A DNA stretch of 28,525 nt from TC-15 sp034437275 (GTDB lineage: Bacteria; Chloroflexota; Anaerolineae; Aggregatilineales; Aggregatilineaceae): assembly GCA_034437275.1 (NCBI GenBank), contig DAOTUD010000029.1, positions 1-28,525 on the forward strand, in the 5' to 3' direction. The translations under genes were made by a program, and so were the position numbers. This document shows, piece by piece, positions 1-7,895 of this stretch. Position 1 is the first letter of the stretch. Every line of letters starts with the position of its first letter. The notes under the pieces were generated by a model. That model made no database searches. It was not told the DNA's origin and worked only from the letters and a program-made list of their open reading frames with translations.

Positions 1-50
1 TTTTTTTCTGGCTTCCTGTCACTATGCTGTTGTTAAGGTGCTCAGGGCAA

Positions 51-74
51 CAAAAACGCCGGAACGATCCGGCG
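51..74 (-). terminator. Rho-independent terminator on the minus strand
   Basis: A perfect 7-bp stem (CGCCGGA / TCCGGCG, 57-63 with 68-74) has a 4-base loop. Read on the minus strand it is followed by TTTTTG. This is a canonical intrinsic terminator. It lies about 150 nt downstream of the minus-strand promoter at 209-237, so the two could delimit a short RNA, or the hairpin could be an attenuator for a gene beyond the left edge. Confidence 0.75.
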
Positions 75-123
75 GGGCAAAAGCGCTTTGAAAACGATGT
101 ATGCTTTCAAAAAGCCTTAGCGA

Positions 124-195
124 TTAGCTGCCCCTCCCTCTCTGATTTGTTAGAACATGCGCCCACAACCAACGTTGTAGTGCCGTGTTCCTCAT
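124..195 (-). CDS. Possible 23-codon leader peptide with two Trp codons
   Basis: A short minus-strand ORF starts at ATG 195-193 and ends at TAA 126-124. It reads MRNTALQRWLWAHV and then a Gly/Arg-rich end. It begins only about 7 nt after the start point predicted from the promoter at 209-237, so it would be translated almost leaderless. It ends about 50 nt before an intrinsic terminator. Two Trp codons separated by one Leu, upstream of a terminator, resemble a tryptophan attenuation leader. The gene it would control lies outside the window. The ORF could equally be chance within a small RNA. No Shine-Dalgarno sequence is visible. Confidence 0.3.
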   Translation of the reverse strand: MRNTALQRWLWAHVLTNQRGRGS

Positions 196-208
196 CGAGC
201 GTGGACAC

Positions 209-237
209 ATCTTACCACCCCCTATCGTGCCCGTCAA
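209..237 (-). promoter_or_regulatory. Sigma70-type promoter on the minus strand
   Basis: The minus strand shows TTGACG (237-232), a 17-bp spacer and TAAGAT (214-209), close to the housekeeping consensus. The predicted start near 202 is followed about 150 nt later by the terminator at 51-74. It lies downstream of recR and so drives something other than the recR operon. Confidence 0.65.
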
Positions 238-305
238 GGGGAATTTTAAAGAATTTCCAAAACTCGTCAGAAATTGTTCTTCAACCCGTGTCTAACCGGG
301 CCAGA

Positions 306-324
306 TATCCCACAGCGTGGGATA
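306..324 (-). terminator. Stem-loop immediately after recR
   Basis: A perfect 8-bp inverted repeat (TATCCCAC / GTGGGATA) with a 3-base loop lies 2 nt beyond the recR stop codon. It has no T-tract on the minus strand, so it is either a weak terminator or an mRNA 3'-end stabiliser for the dnaX-recR operon. Confidence 0.4.
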
Positions 325-325
325 A

Positions 326-928
326 TTACAGCGCCTGCCGCCCCTGGAACGCGCGCAGCAGCGTGACCGAGTCCACGTATTCGAGATCGCCGCCGGTCGG
401 CAGCCCACGCGCCAGCCGCGTCAGCTTGACGCCGCTCGGCTCGAGCTGGCGCTGCAGATACATCGCAGTCGCGTCGCCCTCCATGCCCGGGTTGGTGGCG
501 ACGATGACTTCCAGCACGTTATCCTGCTGGACGCGCGCCACCAGTTCGCGGATCTTCAAATCCTCCGGGCCGATGCCCTCCACCGGCGAGATCGCGCCGT
601 GCAGCACGTGATAGCGGCCCTGGTAGGCCCCGGTGCGCTCGACCGCCAGCACGTCCAGCGGCTCCTCGACGACCACCACCAGCGTTTCATCGCGCGCCGC
701 GTCCTGGCAGATCGGGCACGGGTCCTCCTCGGTGATGTTGTAGCACACCGAGCAGTAGCGTGTCTTGGTCTTGAGATCGGTCAGGGCCGCGGCCAGCGTG
801 GTGGCTACATCGTCCGGCGCGCGCAGCAGGTAATACGTCAGGCGCGACGCGGTCTTGGGGCCGATGGTGGGCAGCCGGGAAAACGCCTCGATCAACTGGG
901 TGACGGAATTGGGAATCGCTTTGCTCAT
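326..928 (-). CDS. recR: Recombination mediator protein RecR
   Basis: This is RecR, which works with RecF/RecO to load RecA on gapped DNA. The 200-residue length is typical of the family. An N-terminal helix-hairpin-helix region carries the RLPTIGPKTASRL signature (residues 18-30). A Cys4 zinc finger follows (C59, C62, C71, C74). The Toprim domain shows the acidic VVVEEP strand (E88-E89) and the family's C-terminal GLPTGGDLEYVD segment (175-186). It is the last gene of a minus-strand run (dnaX, ybaB, unknown, recR) and starts 5 nt after the stop of the upstream gene, so translational coupling is likely. dnaX-ybaB-recR is a widely conserved order, which supports the call. Confidence 0.97.
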   Translation of the reverse strand: MSKAIPNSVTQLIEAFSRLPTIGPKTASRLTYYLLRAPDDVATTLAAALTDLKTKTRYCSVCYNITEEDPCPICQDAARDETLVVVVEEPLDVLAVERTGAYQGRYHVLHGAISPVEGIGPEDLKIRELVARVQQDNVLEVIVATNPGMEGDATAMYLQRQLEPSGVKLTRLARGLPTGGDLEYVDSVTLLRAFQGRQAL

Positions 929-933
929 CGTCG

Positions 934-1533
934 TTACTCCAGCGGGCTGGCCCCAATCACGGAGTGGCGCATGGCTTCGGCGAGGCCCTCTGGGGCGGGA
1001 CCATTCAGTAGATCAGTGCGCGCCGTGATCCAGTGCAGCCCATCCAGCCGGCCAAACACCAGCAGCGCCCCGCGTCCGGAGCTATCAGTCAGCGTCAGGT
1101 ACACCTGCGCATAGCCGGGCGCGGCGGGATTGTCGGCGCACGGAATATCGACCGTCACCAGTTCCACCGCCTCCCAGGACACCAACGCCAGCGTAACCTC
1201 GGCGATGTGATCCTGCAGCACCTCGCAGTTCCAGTTCTGCGCGAAACTCTGCTCGATGGGCTGGGCCGCGACACGATAGGTCGGCAGTTCGTCGTGCTTG
1301 ACCAGCGTTTGCGCGCCATCATGCACCACTTCCCAGCCATCCATCACGCGGAACTCGAACGCATCCTGCGCCCCCGGGAAAGTCCCCGGCCCGCGCATTG
1401 GCTCGTCGTCGGATAACTGCTCCGCGACCAGTAAGCCGATCAGCACCACCAGCGCGATGCCCACGCTCACGATGGCCCAGTTGAGCAGCATAATGTAGGT
1501 GTCGCGCCGGGTGCGCGGTGCCTGTTGCGCCAT
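934..1533 (-). CDS. Membrane-anchored protein of unknown function in the dnaX-recR operon
   Basis: I do not recognise a family for this 199-residue protein. A basic N-terminus (QQAPRTRRD) is followed by a single hydrophobic helix at about residues 16-37 and then a roughly 160-residue soluble region, probably outside the membrane. That region alternates short beta-like stretches and contains two cysteines (C103, C131) that could form a disulfide. No catalytic motif stands out. The gene lies between ybaB and recR on the same strand, separated from recR by 5 nt. It is unusual because dnaX-ybaB-recR is normally contiguous. Co-transcription is likely, but a role in DNA repair is not implied by the sequence. 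Confidence 0.75.
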   Translation of the reverse strand: MAQQAPRTRRDTYIMLLNWAIVSVGIALVVLIGLLVAEQLSDDEPMRGPGTFPGAQDAFEFRVMDGWEVVHDGAQTLVKHDELPTYRVAAQPIEQSFAQNWNCEVLQDHIAEVTLALVSWEAVELVTVDIPCADNPAAPGYAQVYLTLTDSSGRGALLVFGRLDGLHWITARTDLLNGPAPEGLAEAMRHSVIGASPLE

Positions 1534-1577
1534 GCGCTTCTCTCCGTCTCGTTAGTTGAGTTCGATAACCGGGCCAG

Positions 1578-1961
1578 CTAGCCGAGCAAGCCGCCCAGAC
1601 CACCCGGCAGCATCGATTCCATGCCGCCCGTCACGTCGCCCATCCGTTCCGCAGCCAACGCCTGGCTCTGTTCGATGGCTTGGTTCATGCCGGCCACCAG
1701 CAGATCCTGCAAATCGGTCAGCCCTTCGTCGTCGTCGGGGTCGATCAGGTCCGGGTCGATGGAGATGCTCTGGACCTGCTGTGCGCCGGAGATCACAATC
1801 GTCAGCGCGCCGCCGCCGACGCTCACCTCGACGGTTTCATCCTCAAGCGCGGCCTGGACCACCGCCATGTCTTCTTGCATTTTCTGGATCTGCTTCATCA
1901 TCGCGTTCGGATTGGGCGCTCCGCCCGACCGTCCACCGCGTCCACCACGTCGTTTACTCAT
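1578..1961 (-). CDS. ybaB: YbaB/EbfC family nucleoid-associated protein
   Basis: This small DNA-binding protein has 127 residues, slightly longer than the usual 100-110. The core KQIQKMQEDMAVVQAALEDE is the family's first helix, with the QKMQ motif. It is followed by the beta-hairpin VEVSVGGGALTIVISG and the segment SISIDPDLIDPDDDEGLTDL, typical of YbaB. The N-terminus has an Arg/Gly-rich extension (about 15 residues) and the C-terminus a Gly/Met/Leu-rich tail of the kind seen in many family members. A GAGGAG ribosome site precedes ATG 1961. It lies directly downstream of dnaX and upstream of recR, its conserved partners. Confidence 0.94.
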   Translation of the reverse strand: MSKRRGGRGGRSGGAPNPNAMMKQIQKMQEDMAVVQAALEDETVEVSVGGGALTIVISGAQQVQSISIDPDLIDPDDDEGLTDLQDLLVAGMNQAIEQSQALAAERMGDVTGGMESMLPGGLGGLLG

Positions 1962-2007
1962 GATATACTCCTCTGTTGTCTGTATCTCGTTATATTATAC
2001 GCCGAAT

Positions 2008-3558
2008 CTACTCGTCCACGTCGCTGATCTCGCCGCCCAGTTCGTTGACGCCAAAGGCCAGCACATCATCTTCGGCCAGCAGGTCGTCGACGGCCTGGTC
2101 GTGCTCACCGGACGCGCGCAGCACGGTGACGTTCACCCGCAGATTCACGCCCAGCACCTCGAAGATCGCTTCTTCCAGCGCCGCGCGTTTGTCCTCGATC
2201 TTGGGCTTGAACACGTCATTGTGCACGCCCAGGATCAGCAAGTCGTCGCGCACATCGCGCGGGGCGGCGTGCTCCAGCAGCGCGGGCAGCGACGGGTGAT
2301 GGTGGCGCGCCGCCTGCTGGATCGCGCCCCATTGGGCGCGGACCGTCCCCGCCTCGACCGCCTGGGATGGGCCGGCGGCGGGTTGGGGTTTGGACGACTC
2401 GACCGGCGGCGGCAGTTCGTCCTGGGTGCGCGCCTGCGGTTGGCGGCGCGGCGCGGGGGCCGGTGCTTCCTCCTCAACAGGCTGGATGCTCTCCAAAAAG
2501 GCCAGCTCCAGCGGTAGCTGCGGCTGCCAGCCGCCCTGCCACTCGTGGATCGCGCTGTTAAAGGCCCGCACCGCCGCCAGCAGCGCCTTGCGCCCCAGCG
2601 ACCGGGCCTGCTCCTCGATGATGGCGCGGCGCTCCGCGGTGACGTCGGGCAGCGCGTCCATGCCCATCTTGACCAGCACCACCTGGCGCAGATGTTCGAC
2701 CACCTGCCGCCCGAACTGGCGCGGGTCGGCCCCGGCATCGACCGCCGCGTGGATGATATCCAGGCCCCAGGCCGCGTCATTGTCGATGATGGCCTGGGCC
2801 AGTTCGACCACGTTGTGCCCGCTGGTCGTGCCCAGGATTCGCTCGGCCAATGCGTAGGAAATATGCTCGTTGGGATCGGCGATCAACTGGTCCAGCAGGC
2901 TGATGCTGTCGCGGACGCTGCCGGTCCCTTCGCGCGCGACCAGTTCCAGCGCGGCCTGGTCGACCGACACTTCCTCCAAGTCGGCGATCGCGGCCAGCCG
3001 TTCGACGACCTCGGCCAGCGCCACCCGCCGGAACTCGAACAGCAGGCAGCGGCTTTTGATGGTGGCGGGCACTTTGGCGATCTCGGTCGTGGCCAGCACG
3101 AAGATCGCGTGCGGCGGCGGCTCCTCCAGCGTCTTGAGCAGCGCATCGAACGCCGCACCGGAAAAGCGGTGCACCTCGTCGATAATGTAGACTTTGTAGC
3201 GCCCTTCGCTGGGCGAAAACGCGATTTTGTCGCGCAGATCGCGCACATCGTCCACGCCGGTGTGCGAGGCCGCGTCGATCTCGATCAGGTCCAAGAAGCG
3301 TCCCTCGTTCACGGCCAGGCAGTGGGCGCACGTGTTGCACGGGCGCTGCGCCAGGTCGTCGTCCAGGCAGTTGACCGCCTTGGCCAGCAGGCGCGCCGTC
3401 GACGTTTTGCCGGTGCCACGCGGCCCGCTGAACAGGTAGGCGTGCCGGATACGGCTCTGCTGCAGCGCGTTTTGCAGCGTGCGCGTGATGTGGTCCTGGC
3501 CGATGACGTCCTCGAACGTTTGGGGTCGCCACTTCAGATAGAGTGCCTGTGCGGGCAA
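2008..3558 (-). CDS. dnaX: DNA polymerase III subunit gamma/tau
   Basis: This is the clamp-loader ATPase of the replicative polymerase. The 516 residues comprise an AAA+ core with Walker A GPRGTGKT (45-52), four zinc-binding cysteines (C64, C74, C77, C80), Walker B IIDEVH (125-130) and the sensor-1/SRC motif (169-171). Domain III and a Pro/Ala/Gln-rich linker (about 365-405) follow, then a C-terminal tau-like domain. The start is TTG at 3558, supported by GGAGG about 8 nt upstream and by the typical N-terminus (ALYLKWRPQTFEDVIGQ). The gene heads the dnaX-ybaB-unknown-recR operon. A promoter is visible at 3594-3622. I see no slippery heptamer that would clearly produce a short gamma form. Confidence 0.97.
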   Translation of the reverse strand: MPAQALYLKWRPQTFEDVIGQDHITRTLQNALQQSRIRHAYLFSGPRGTGKTSTARLLAKAVNCLDDDLAQRPCNTCAHCLAVNEGRFLDLIEIDAASHTGVDDVRDLRDKIAFSPSEGRYKVYIIDEVHRFSGAAFDALLKTLEEPPPHAIFVLATTEIAKVPATIKSRCLLFEFRRVALAEVVERLAAIADLEEVSVDQAALELVAREGTGSVRDSISLLDQLIADPNEHISYALAERILGTTSGHNVVELAQAIIDNDAAWGLDIIHAAVDAGADPRQFGRQVVEHLRQVVLVKMGMDALPDVTAERRAIIEEQARSLGRKALLAAVRAFNSAIHEWQGGWQPQLPLELAFLESIQPVEEEAPAPAPRRQPQARTQDELPPPVESSKPQPAAGPSQAVEAGTVRAQWGAIQQAARHHHPSLPALLEHAAPRDVRDDLLILGVHNDVFKPKIEDKRAALEEAIFEVLGVNLRVNVTVLRASGEHDQAVDDLLAEDDVLAFGVNELGGEISDVDE

Positions 3559-3593
3559 AGTTACGCCTCCGTTGTGTGGATACCGTGCGCCTA

Positions 3594-3622
3594 GTGTAGC
3601 AAGCGCTAAGGGCGATCTGCAA
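3594..3622 (-). promoter_or_regulatory. Candidate dnaX promoter
   Basis: On the minus strand TTGCAG (3622-3617) and TACACT (3599-3594) are separated by 17 bp, about 35 nt upstream of the dnaX TTG start. It is back-to-back with the tatA promoter. Confidence 0.5.
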
Positions 3623-3625
3623 ATC

Positions 3626-3655
3626 CTAACAGTTTTGGGCCATAGTTGGTATAAT
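3626..3655 (+). promoter_or_regulatory. tatA promoter with extended -10
   Basis: A perfect TATAAT (3650-3655) is preceded by TG one base upstream (3647-3648), which makes an extended -10. A weaker -35 CTAACA lies 18 bp upstream. It is about 40 nt upstream of tatA. Confidence 0.65.
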
Positions 3656-3696
3656 GGGGATGAAGAGCATTGTACACTTTAATGGAGGAACTTTCT

Positions 3697-3876
3697 ATGT
3701 TTGGTTCACTGGGCGTACCTGAACTTATGCTTATTTTGGCCGTGTTGGTGCTGGTGATGGGTGTCGGACGGATTTCCCGGCTGGGCGGCGAAATGGGGTC
3801 GGCGATCCGCGAATTCCGGAAGGGCCTGCGCGGCGACGAAGAAGAAGCGACCGGCGAAGTCGAAGGCAAAGAGTAG
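3697..3876 (+). CDS. tatA: Sec-independent translocase subunit TatA/MttA
   Basis: TatA-type component of the twin-arginine export pore, 59 residues. It has a short N-terminal transmembrane helix starting MFGSLGVPELMLILAVLVLV (residues 1-20). The hinge and amphipathic helix RISRLGGEMGSAIREFRKGL follow (about 25-44), then a very acidic tail (DEEEATGEVEGKE). The P-E-L pattern at the helix start and the glycine hinge are family hallmarks. ATG 3697 is chosen because GGAGGA lies 7 nt upstream; the in-frame TTG at 3670 lacks a good site. No tatC is adjacent, so the partner must be elsewhere. Confidence 0.9.
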   Translation: MFGSLGVPELMLILAVLVLVMGVGRISRLGGEMGSAIREFRKGLRGDEEEATGEVEGKE

Positions 3877-3924
3877 CCCGCCCGGACGCACCGCACATCC
3901 ACGCTAGCCAACGAAGACAATAGC

Positions 3925-3943
3925 AGGGGCGTCATGCGCCCCT
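3925..3943 (+). terminator. Terminator hairpin after tatA
   Basis: A perfect AGGGGCG / CGCCCCT stem with a 5-base loop is followed on the plus strand by a moderately T-rich stretch. It lies between convergent tatA and the LysM-LTD gene. Confidence 0.55.
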
Positions 3944-4000
3944 CTTGTTGATCGTTATTGACCGCGCTGCTCCGCACGGTACCGTCTCGCGTGTGGCCCG

Positions 4001-5029
4001 CTACGGCAAACTGTCGGTGTCGCGGGTGACCGGCGGCGACGTCGGCTGGGCGGCGCTGCCAACCCGGAACGTGGCCTGTACGCTGCCTGCCGCGTTGGCC
4101 AGCGTCGCGACTTCCCCCTCGCTCCACACCGCGCCCTCCTGCCCCCAATACAGCGCAATGGATGTATTTTCCGCCAGCCGCGAGTAAACCAAAATCTGGC
4201 TGTCCCGGCGCAGCCGCAGTTCCGGGAACAGGAACGTGTTGCCGTCGGCATCGCTCAGCGTCCAGCCCTGCAGATTGACGACCGCGCCCTGGTTGCGAAT
4301 CTTGACCACCTCGTTGTTGACGTCGCCCCAGGCGTCGATGGCGGTGATGGTCACCTGCGCGTTGGCGGCGGTGGGCGGCGGCGTGACGCTGGGCACGTCG
4401 ATATCGAACGGGGTGCGCGTCACGGTCGGGGCGGGGGTCGGCGTGTAGAGCAGGCTGCACCCTTCGACCGGGATGATCAACTCCTGGTCGATCTGGAGCG
4501 AGCGCGGATCGTCGATGTCGTTGAGGTCCATCAGATCACCGACCAGCACGTCATACTGGTCGGCGATGAAGCCGAGCGTGTCGTTGGCCTGGACCGTGTA
4601 GCGCGGGCAGCCGTCATCATAGACCACGACGTCATCCCCGTCCCCGCCATCCACCGCCCCCGGCGTGCCATCGTCGAGTTGGGCCAGCGCGGTGAGGATC
4701 GCCGTCGAGGTGAACAGCGTCGGCTTGAGCGTGGCGACCGTGGCATCCTGCGGGATCGAGATGCCGCCAGACGACTCCGGCGTCGCGGTGACGGGCACGA
4801 CGCGCACCCCCGCCGCCACATCCGTCTCCAGCTTGCTGATCGTGGCCTGCCAGTCCTGGACCTGGGGCTGGTTGGGGTCAGGCGAGGCGGTGTAGATCAC
4901 CGCCTCGGTGCGGACAATCGGCTCCGGGTCCTCGCGCAGCGCGCCTTCCAGCGAAATGATAATCACCGCGACCGACAGCGAGACGATCACGTTGAGGATG
5001 ACAAATCCCACCAACACCCGACGACTCAT
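4001..5029 (-). CDS. Membrane-anchored LysM and lamin-tail (LTD) domain protein
   Basis: Predicted cell-surface protein of 342 residues. An N-terminal hydrophobic helix (about residues 4-28) anchors or exports it. After a variable linker comes a LysM domain (about 141-188: CPRYTVQANDTLGFIADQYD ... LQIDQELIIPVEGC). A Thr/Pro-rich linker (TPTPAPTVTRTP) leads to a C-terminal immunoglobulin-like LTD domain (about 225-322) with VVKIRNQGAVVNLQGWTLSD. LysM usually binds N-acetylglucosamine polymers such as peptidoglycan; the LTD role in bacteria is not defined. ATG 5029 has AAAGG at suitable spacing; GTG 5038 is an alternative. It is a paralogue of, and divergent from, the gene at 5203-6156. Confidence 0.85.
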   Translation of the reverse strand: MSRRVLVGFVILNVIVSLSVAVIIISLEGALREDPEPIVRTEAVIYTASPDPNQPQVQDWQATISKLETDVAAGVRVVPVTATPESSGGISIPQDATVATLKPTLFTSTAILTALAQLDDGTPGAVDGGDGDDVVVYDDGCPRYTVQANDTLGFIADQYDVLVGDLMDLNDIDDPRSLQIDQELIIPVEGCSLLYTPTPAPTVTRTPFDIDVPSVTPPPTAANAQVTITAIDAWGDVNNEVVKIRNQGAVVNLQGWTLSDADGNTFLFPELRLRRDSQILVYSRLAENTSIALYWGQEGAVWSEGEVATLANAAGSVQATFRVGSAAQPTSPPVTRDTDSLP

Positions 5030-5133
5030 GGCCTGCACCTTTGCTCAATCGACATCACGTCACAGCGCAGTCATATTAACACACGGCCCGGGCGCGGGCA
5101 ATACGCGCGGTTTGTTCCCGGTTAGGATAGAAA

Positions 5134-5162
5134 TTGCCCGCTCCGGCCAGACGTTGTATGCT
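5134..5162 (+). promoter_or_regulatory. Candidate promoter for the second LysM-LTD gene
   Basis: TTGCCC (5134-5139), a 17-bp spacer and TATGCT (5157-5162) lie about 40 nt upstream of the chosen ATG in the intergenic space between the divergent paralogues. Confidence 0.4.
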
Positions 5163-5202
5163 GGGAACGCATCGTATCAACCAGGCAAGGACACGAAACC
5201 TT

Positions 5203-6156
5203 ATGGAAACGACAACTAGCTGCTCTGTCCCTACTATATTCATCCTGCTCGTGGTGGGCCTGCTCACCTTCATGGGCTTCACCGTCAGCCTGCCGGACGG
5301 CAGCGCGCCCGCCGACCCGCTGGTGATCGTCGTGACGGCGACATCCGACGGCGCACCGCCGCCCGTCAACACCGCCGCGCCCGCCCTGACGAACACGCCC
5401 AGCGCGCCCGACACCGCCGGCGCGACCGCCTTCGCCACCATCGACCCGACGCTGCTGCCCCCGCCCGACGCGGGAACGGCCACGCTTGCGCCGCCGTCGC
5501 CCGCCGCACCCATCGCGACCGCATCGCCCACCATCGCCACCGTCCCCATCGGAGATGACGGCTGTCCGCGCTATATCGTCGTGGTCGGGGACACCATCGC
5601 GCGCATCGCGGCGGAGTTCGGGGTCGAGATCGACGCGGTGCTCGCGCTGAACAGCATCGACGACCCGCGCCGCCTGCAAATCGGGCAGGAATTGCTGATC
5701 CCGGTGCCCGGCTGCGAGCCGCCCATCACCGACACGCCCACACCGACGATCCCGCCCAGCTCACCCACCCCCACGATGGAGCCGTTCGACCTGGTCACGC
5801 CCGGCCCAACCGACACTCCGCCCCCGACCGCCGTCAGCCCGCAGGTAGCGATCACCGGCGTGCAGAATCCCGGCGACCTGAACACCGAAGCGGTCGAGAT
5901 GCGCAACATGGGCGCGACCTTCAATCTGCAAAGCTGGACGCTGATCGACTCCGACGGCAACCTGTTCCGCTTCCCGGCCTACCGCTTGCAGCAAGGGACG
6001 CGCGTCGTGGTCTATACGCGGAGTGGCAACAACACCCCCGGCGCTTTATATTGGGGGCAGGACGACGCCATGTGGCGTCCGGGCGAAACCGTCACGCTGT
6101 CCGATTCGACCGGGCAGGTGCGCGCCACGTTCCAGGTCAGCGCCGATCAACAATAG
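5203..6156 (+). CDS. Membrane-anchored LysM and lamin-tail (LTD) domain protein, paralogue
   Basis: Surface protein of 317 residues with the same architecture as the divergent gene at 4001-5029. It has an N-terminal transmembrane helix (about 8-28), a long Thr/Pro/Ala-rich low-complexity spacer (about 45-115) and a LysM domain (about 121-168, CPRYIVVVGDTIARIAAEFG). A second Thr/Pro linker leads to a C-terminal LTD domain (about 209-305, VEMRNMGATFNLQSWTLIDS). The two proteins share the same LysM exit (IDDPR.LQI.QEL.IPV.GC) and the ALYWGQ segment in LTD, so they arose by duplication. ATG 5203 is preferred because the upstream codons read as non-protein-like sequence and overlap the candidate promoter. 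Confidence 0.85.
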   Translation: METTTSCSVPTIFILLVVGLLTFMGFTVSLPDGSAPADPLVIVVTATSDGAPPPVNTAAPALTNTPSAPDTAGATAFATIDPTLLPPPDAGTATLAPPSPAAPIATASPTIATVPIGDDGCPRYIVVVGDTIARIAAEFGVEIDAVLALNSIDDPRRLQIGQELLIPVPGCEPPITDTPTPTIPPSSPTPTMEPFDLVTPGPTDTPPPTAVSPQVAITGVQNPGDLNTEAVEMRNMGATFNLQSWTLIDSDGNLFRFPAYRLQQGTRVVVYTRSGNNTPGALYWGQDDAMWRPGETVTLSDSTGQVRATFQVSADQQ

Positions 6157-6233
6157 GGGGCCAGGCCGCGCAACGGCGGCGTGTGTCGTCCGTAGTACAC
6201 AATAGCTACACAGTATAGAGTGAAGGTCTGGCG

Positions 6234-6709
6234 ATGATGGACGACGAACGCAACAAGATTTTGCAATACTCAAAGACGGGCAGATCACGCCCGAAGAAGC
6301 CAACGATCTGCTGGGCGCAGTTGCGCCGGACATGCTGCAGTTCCGCCGCTACTGGCAGATTCCGTTTGGGATCGGGGCGGCGCTGGTTGGTGTGGGCTGG
6401 CTGCTGGTGTCGCGGGCCGGGGGCTTTTACGGCGGGCTGTTCGGCTGGCAGAGCCGCTGCTTTCCCTGGCTGCATGTGCGCATCGAGGAAAAAGACGGCA
6501 ACCGCATCACCATCAGCCTGCCGCTGCCGTTAGGGCTGGCGCAGTGGGGGCTGAACATCGCGCGGCGCTACGTCGACGCCGACACCGCCGAACACCTGGA
6601 TACCGCGTCGGCCATGCTGGACTCGCTCAAGGACCAGCCGACCGGCGCGCCACTCAGCGTCGAGGTGAGCGAGGACGACGGCGATCACGTCCAGGTTTTC
6701 TTCGGCTGA
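6234..6709 (+). pseudogene. SHOCT-like membrane protein gene with an apparent 1-base frameshift
   Basis: The first eleven codons from ATG 6234 read MMDDERNKILQ. One base out of frame the sequence continues LKDGQITPEEANDLLGAV. Joined, these give the common N-terminal SHOCT-like helix pair (DER.KIL..LKDG.IT.EEA..LL). A single missing base near 6268 (CAA-TACTC instead of CAA-NTACTC) explains it. The downstream frame stays open to 6709. It encodes one hydrophobic helix (WQIPFGIGAALVGVGWLLV) and a soluble region with VRIEEKDGNRITISLPLPLG and an acidic C-terminus (SEDDGDHVQVFFG). An internal ATG at 6332 could start a shortened protein. GAAGG lies upstream of ATG 6234. This is either a sequencing error or a real disruption. 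Confidence 0.7.
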
Positions 6710-6796
6710 TCCCGGCGCGCACGGTAACCGATCACATCCGGGCCATGCGCCCGGATGTCGTTTGGGCCGCTTCCAGGCAGAATCTACGAGAGCACG

Positions 6797-7849
6797 ATGA
6801 ACCCCACGCGCACCTCACCGGCAACGCCGCCGCGCACCGCGCCCCACACGGGCTGCTGGGCGACCGTAGGGGCCGCCCTCCAGGCCGGGATCGCCGCTTA
6901 CGGGCTGGCGATGCTCGGCTTTTTGCTGGCGCGCCAGGTGGTGGGTGAGCGCTGGGTGTGGGTGTCGGTCTGCAATAATTTCGTGCCCTGGCTGGTGGGG
7001 CTGGGGGTGATGCTGGCTGTGCTGGGAGCCTGGTCGCGCTGGCGCTGGCTGCTGGTCGGGCTGCAAGTGCCGGGCGTGATCGCGTTCGCGGTGCTGTACG
7101 GCGACCTGGTCCTGCCGCGTGACGCGCCGCAGCACAGCGGCCCGACGCTGCACACCGCCACGTACAACATCTATTCGATGAGGACCGATCCGGCCCCGGT
7201 GACGGACGTGCTCCGGACGCTCGATGCGGATATCGTCGGGCTGCAAGAGGTCGGGCCACAGCACGCCGCGCGCTTCGCCGAAGAACTGGCCGCCGTGTAC
7301 CCGTACCAGGCGCTGTATCCCGAAATGCCGGTGCAGGGGGTCGGCCTGCTGAGCCGCTACCCGATCCGCGAGCACCGCCTGATCCTGCCGCGAACCGCGA
7401 TGCGGTACATGCGCGCGGTGGTGGATGTGGACGGCGTGCCGGTGGTGGTCTACGTCGCACATCCGCCCCCGCCGGTCTACTCCAACGCCCCGCTGGACTA
7501 CGACGCCGCGCCGCGCAACGATGAAATCACGCGCCTGATCGACGCGCTCGATGCAGAAGACAACGGTCCACTGCTGGTGTTGGGCGATTTCAACGCCTCG
7601 GACCAGAGCGAACCATATCGCGCGCTGGACCGCGCCCTCGACGATGCCTTCCGCGAGGCCGGGCAGGGCCTGGGCTTCACCTTCCCGGACCGGGACGACG
7701 CGCGGCTGTGGCCGCTGATGACGCGCATCGACTACATCTGGCACAACGCGGACTTCGTCGCGCTGGATGCGTGGGTGGGGGCCGACAGCGGCGGCTCCGA
7801 TCACCGCCCGGTGCTCGCCGTGCTGGGCTTGCAGGCGGCGGACGATTGA
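6797..7849 (+). CDS. Membrane-anchored endonuclease/exonuclease/phosphatase (EEP) family protein
   Basis: A 350-residue protein with three hydrophobic helices in the first 110 residues, then a catalytic EEP domain of the DNase I/inositol-phosphatase fold. Family motifs appear in order: ATYNIYS (first strand), GLQEVGP (metal-binding Glu), the AHPPPP strand, LGDFNASDQSEPY (Asp/Asn catalytic pair), and the terminal IDYIWH and GGSDHRPV (catalytic Asp-His). The layout matches membrane-linked EEP proteins of unknown substrate, likely a phosphodiester or phospholipid head group rather than DNA. ATG 6797 is chosen because the product then begins just before the first helix. It lies upstream of three further phosphoester-acting genes. 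Confidence 0.87.
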   Translation: MNPTRTSPATPPRTAPHTGCWATVGAALQAGIAAYGLAMLGFLLARQVVGERWVWVSVCNNFVPWLVGLGVMLAVLGAWSRWRWLLVGLQVPGVIAFAVLYGDLVLPRDAPQHSGPTLHTATYNIYSMRTDPAPVTDVLRTLDADIVGLQEVGPQHAARFAEELAAVYPYQALYPEMPVQGVGLLSRYPIREHRLILPRTAMRYMRAVVDVDGVPVVVYVAHPPPPVYSNAPLDYDAAPRNDEITRLIDALDAEDNGPLLVLGDFNASDQSEPYRALDRALDDAFREAGQGLGFTFPDRDDARLWPLMTRIDYIWHNADFVALDAWVGADSGGSDHRPVLAVLGLQAADD

Positions 7850-7895
7850 CGGCGCGTAGTTGCGCCGCGAGCAGTACCCCCACCCTCTCCAATTG

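Noticed and set aside
2545..3594. A 349-codon plus-strand frame opposite dnaX
   Set aside because: Shadow frame of dnaX with low-complexity Arg/Gln/Asp content.
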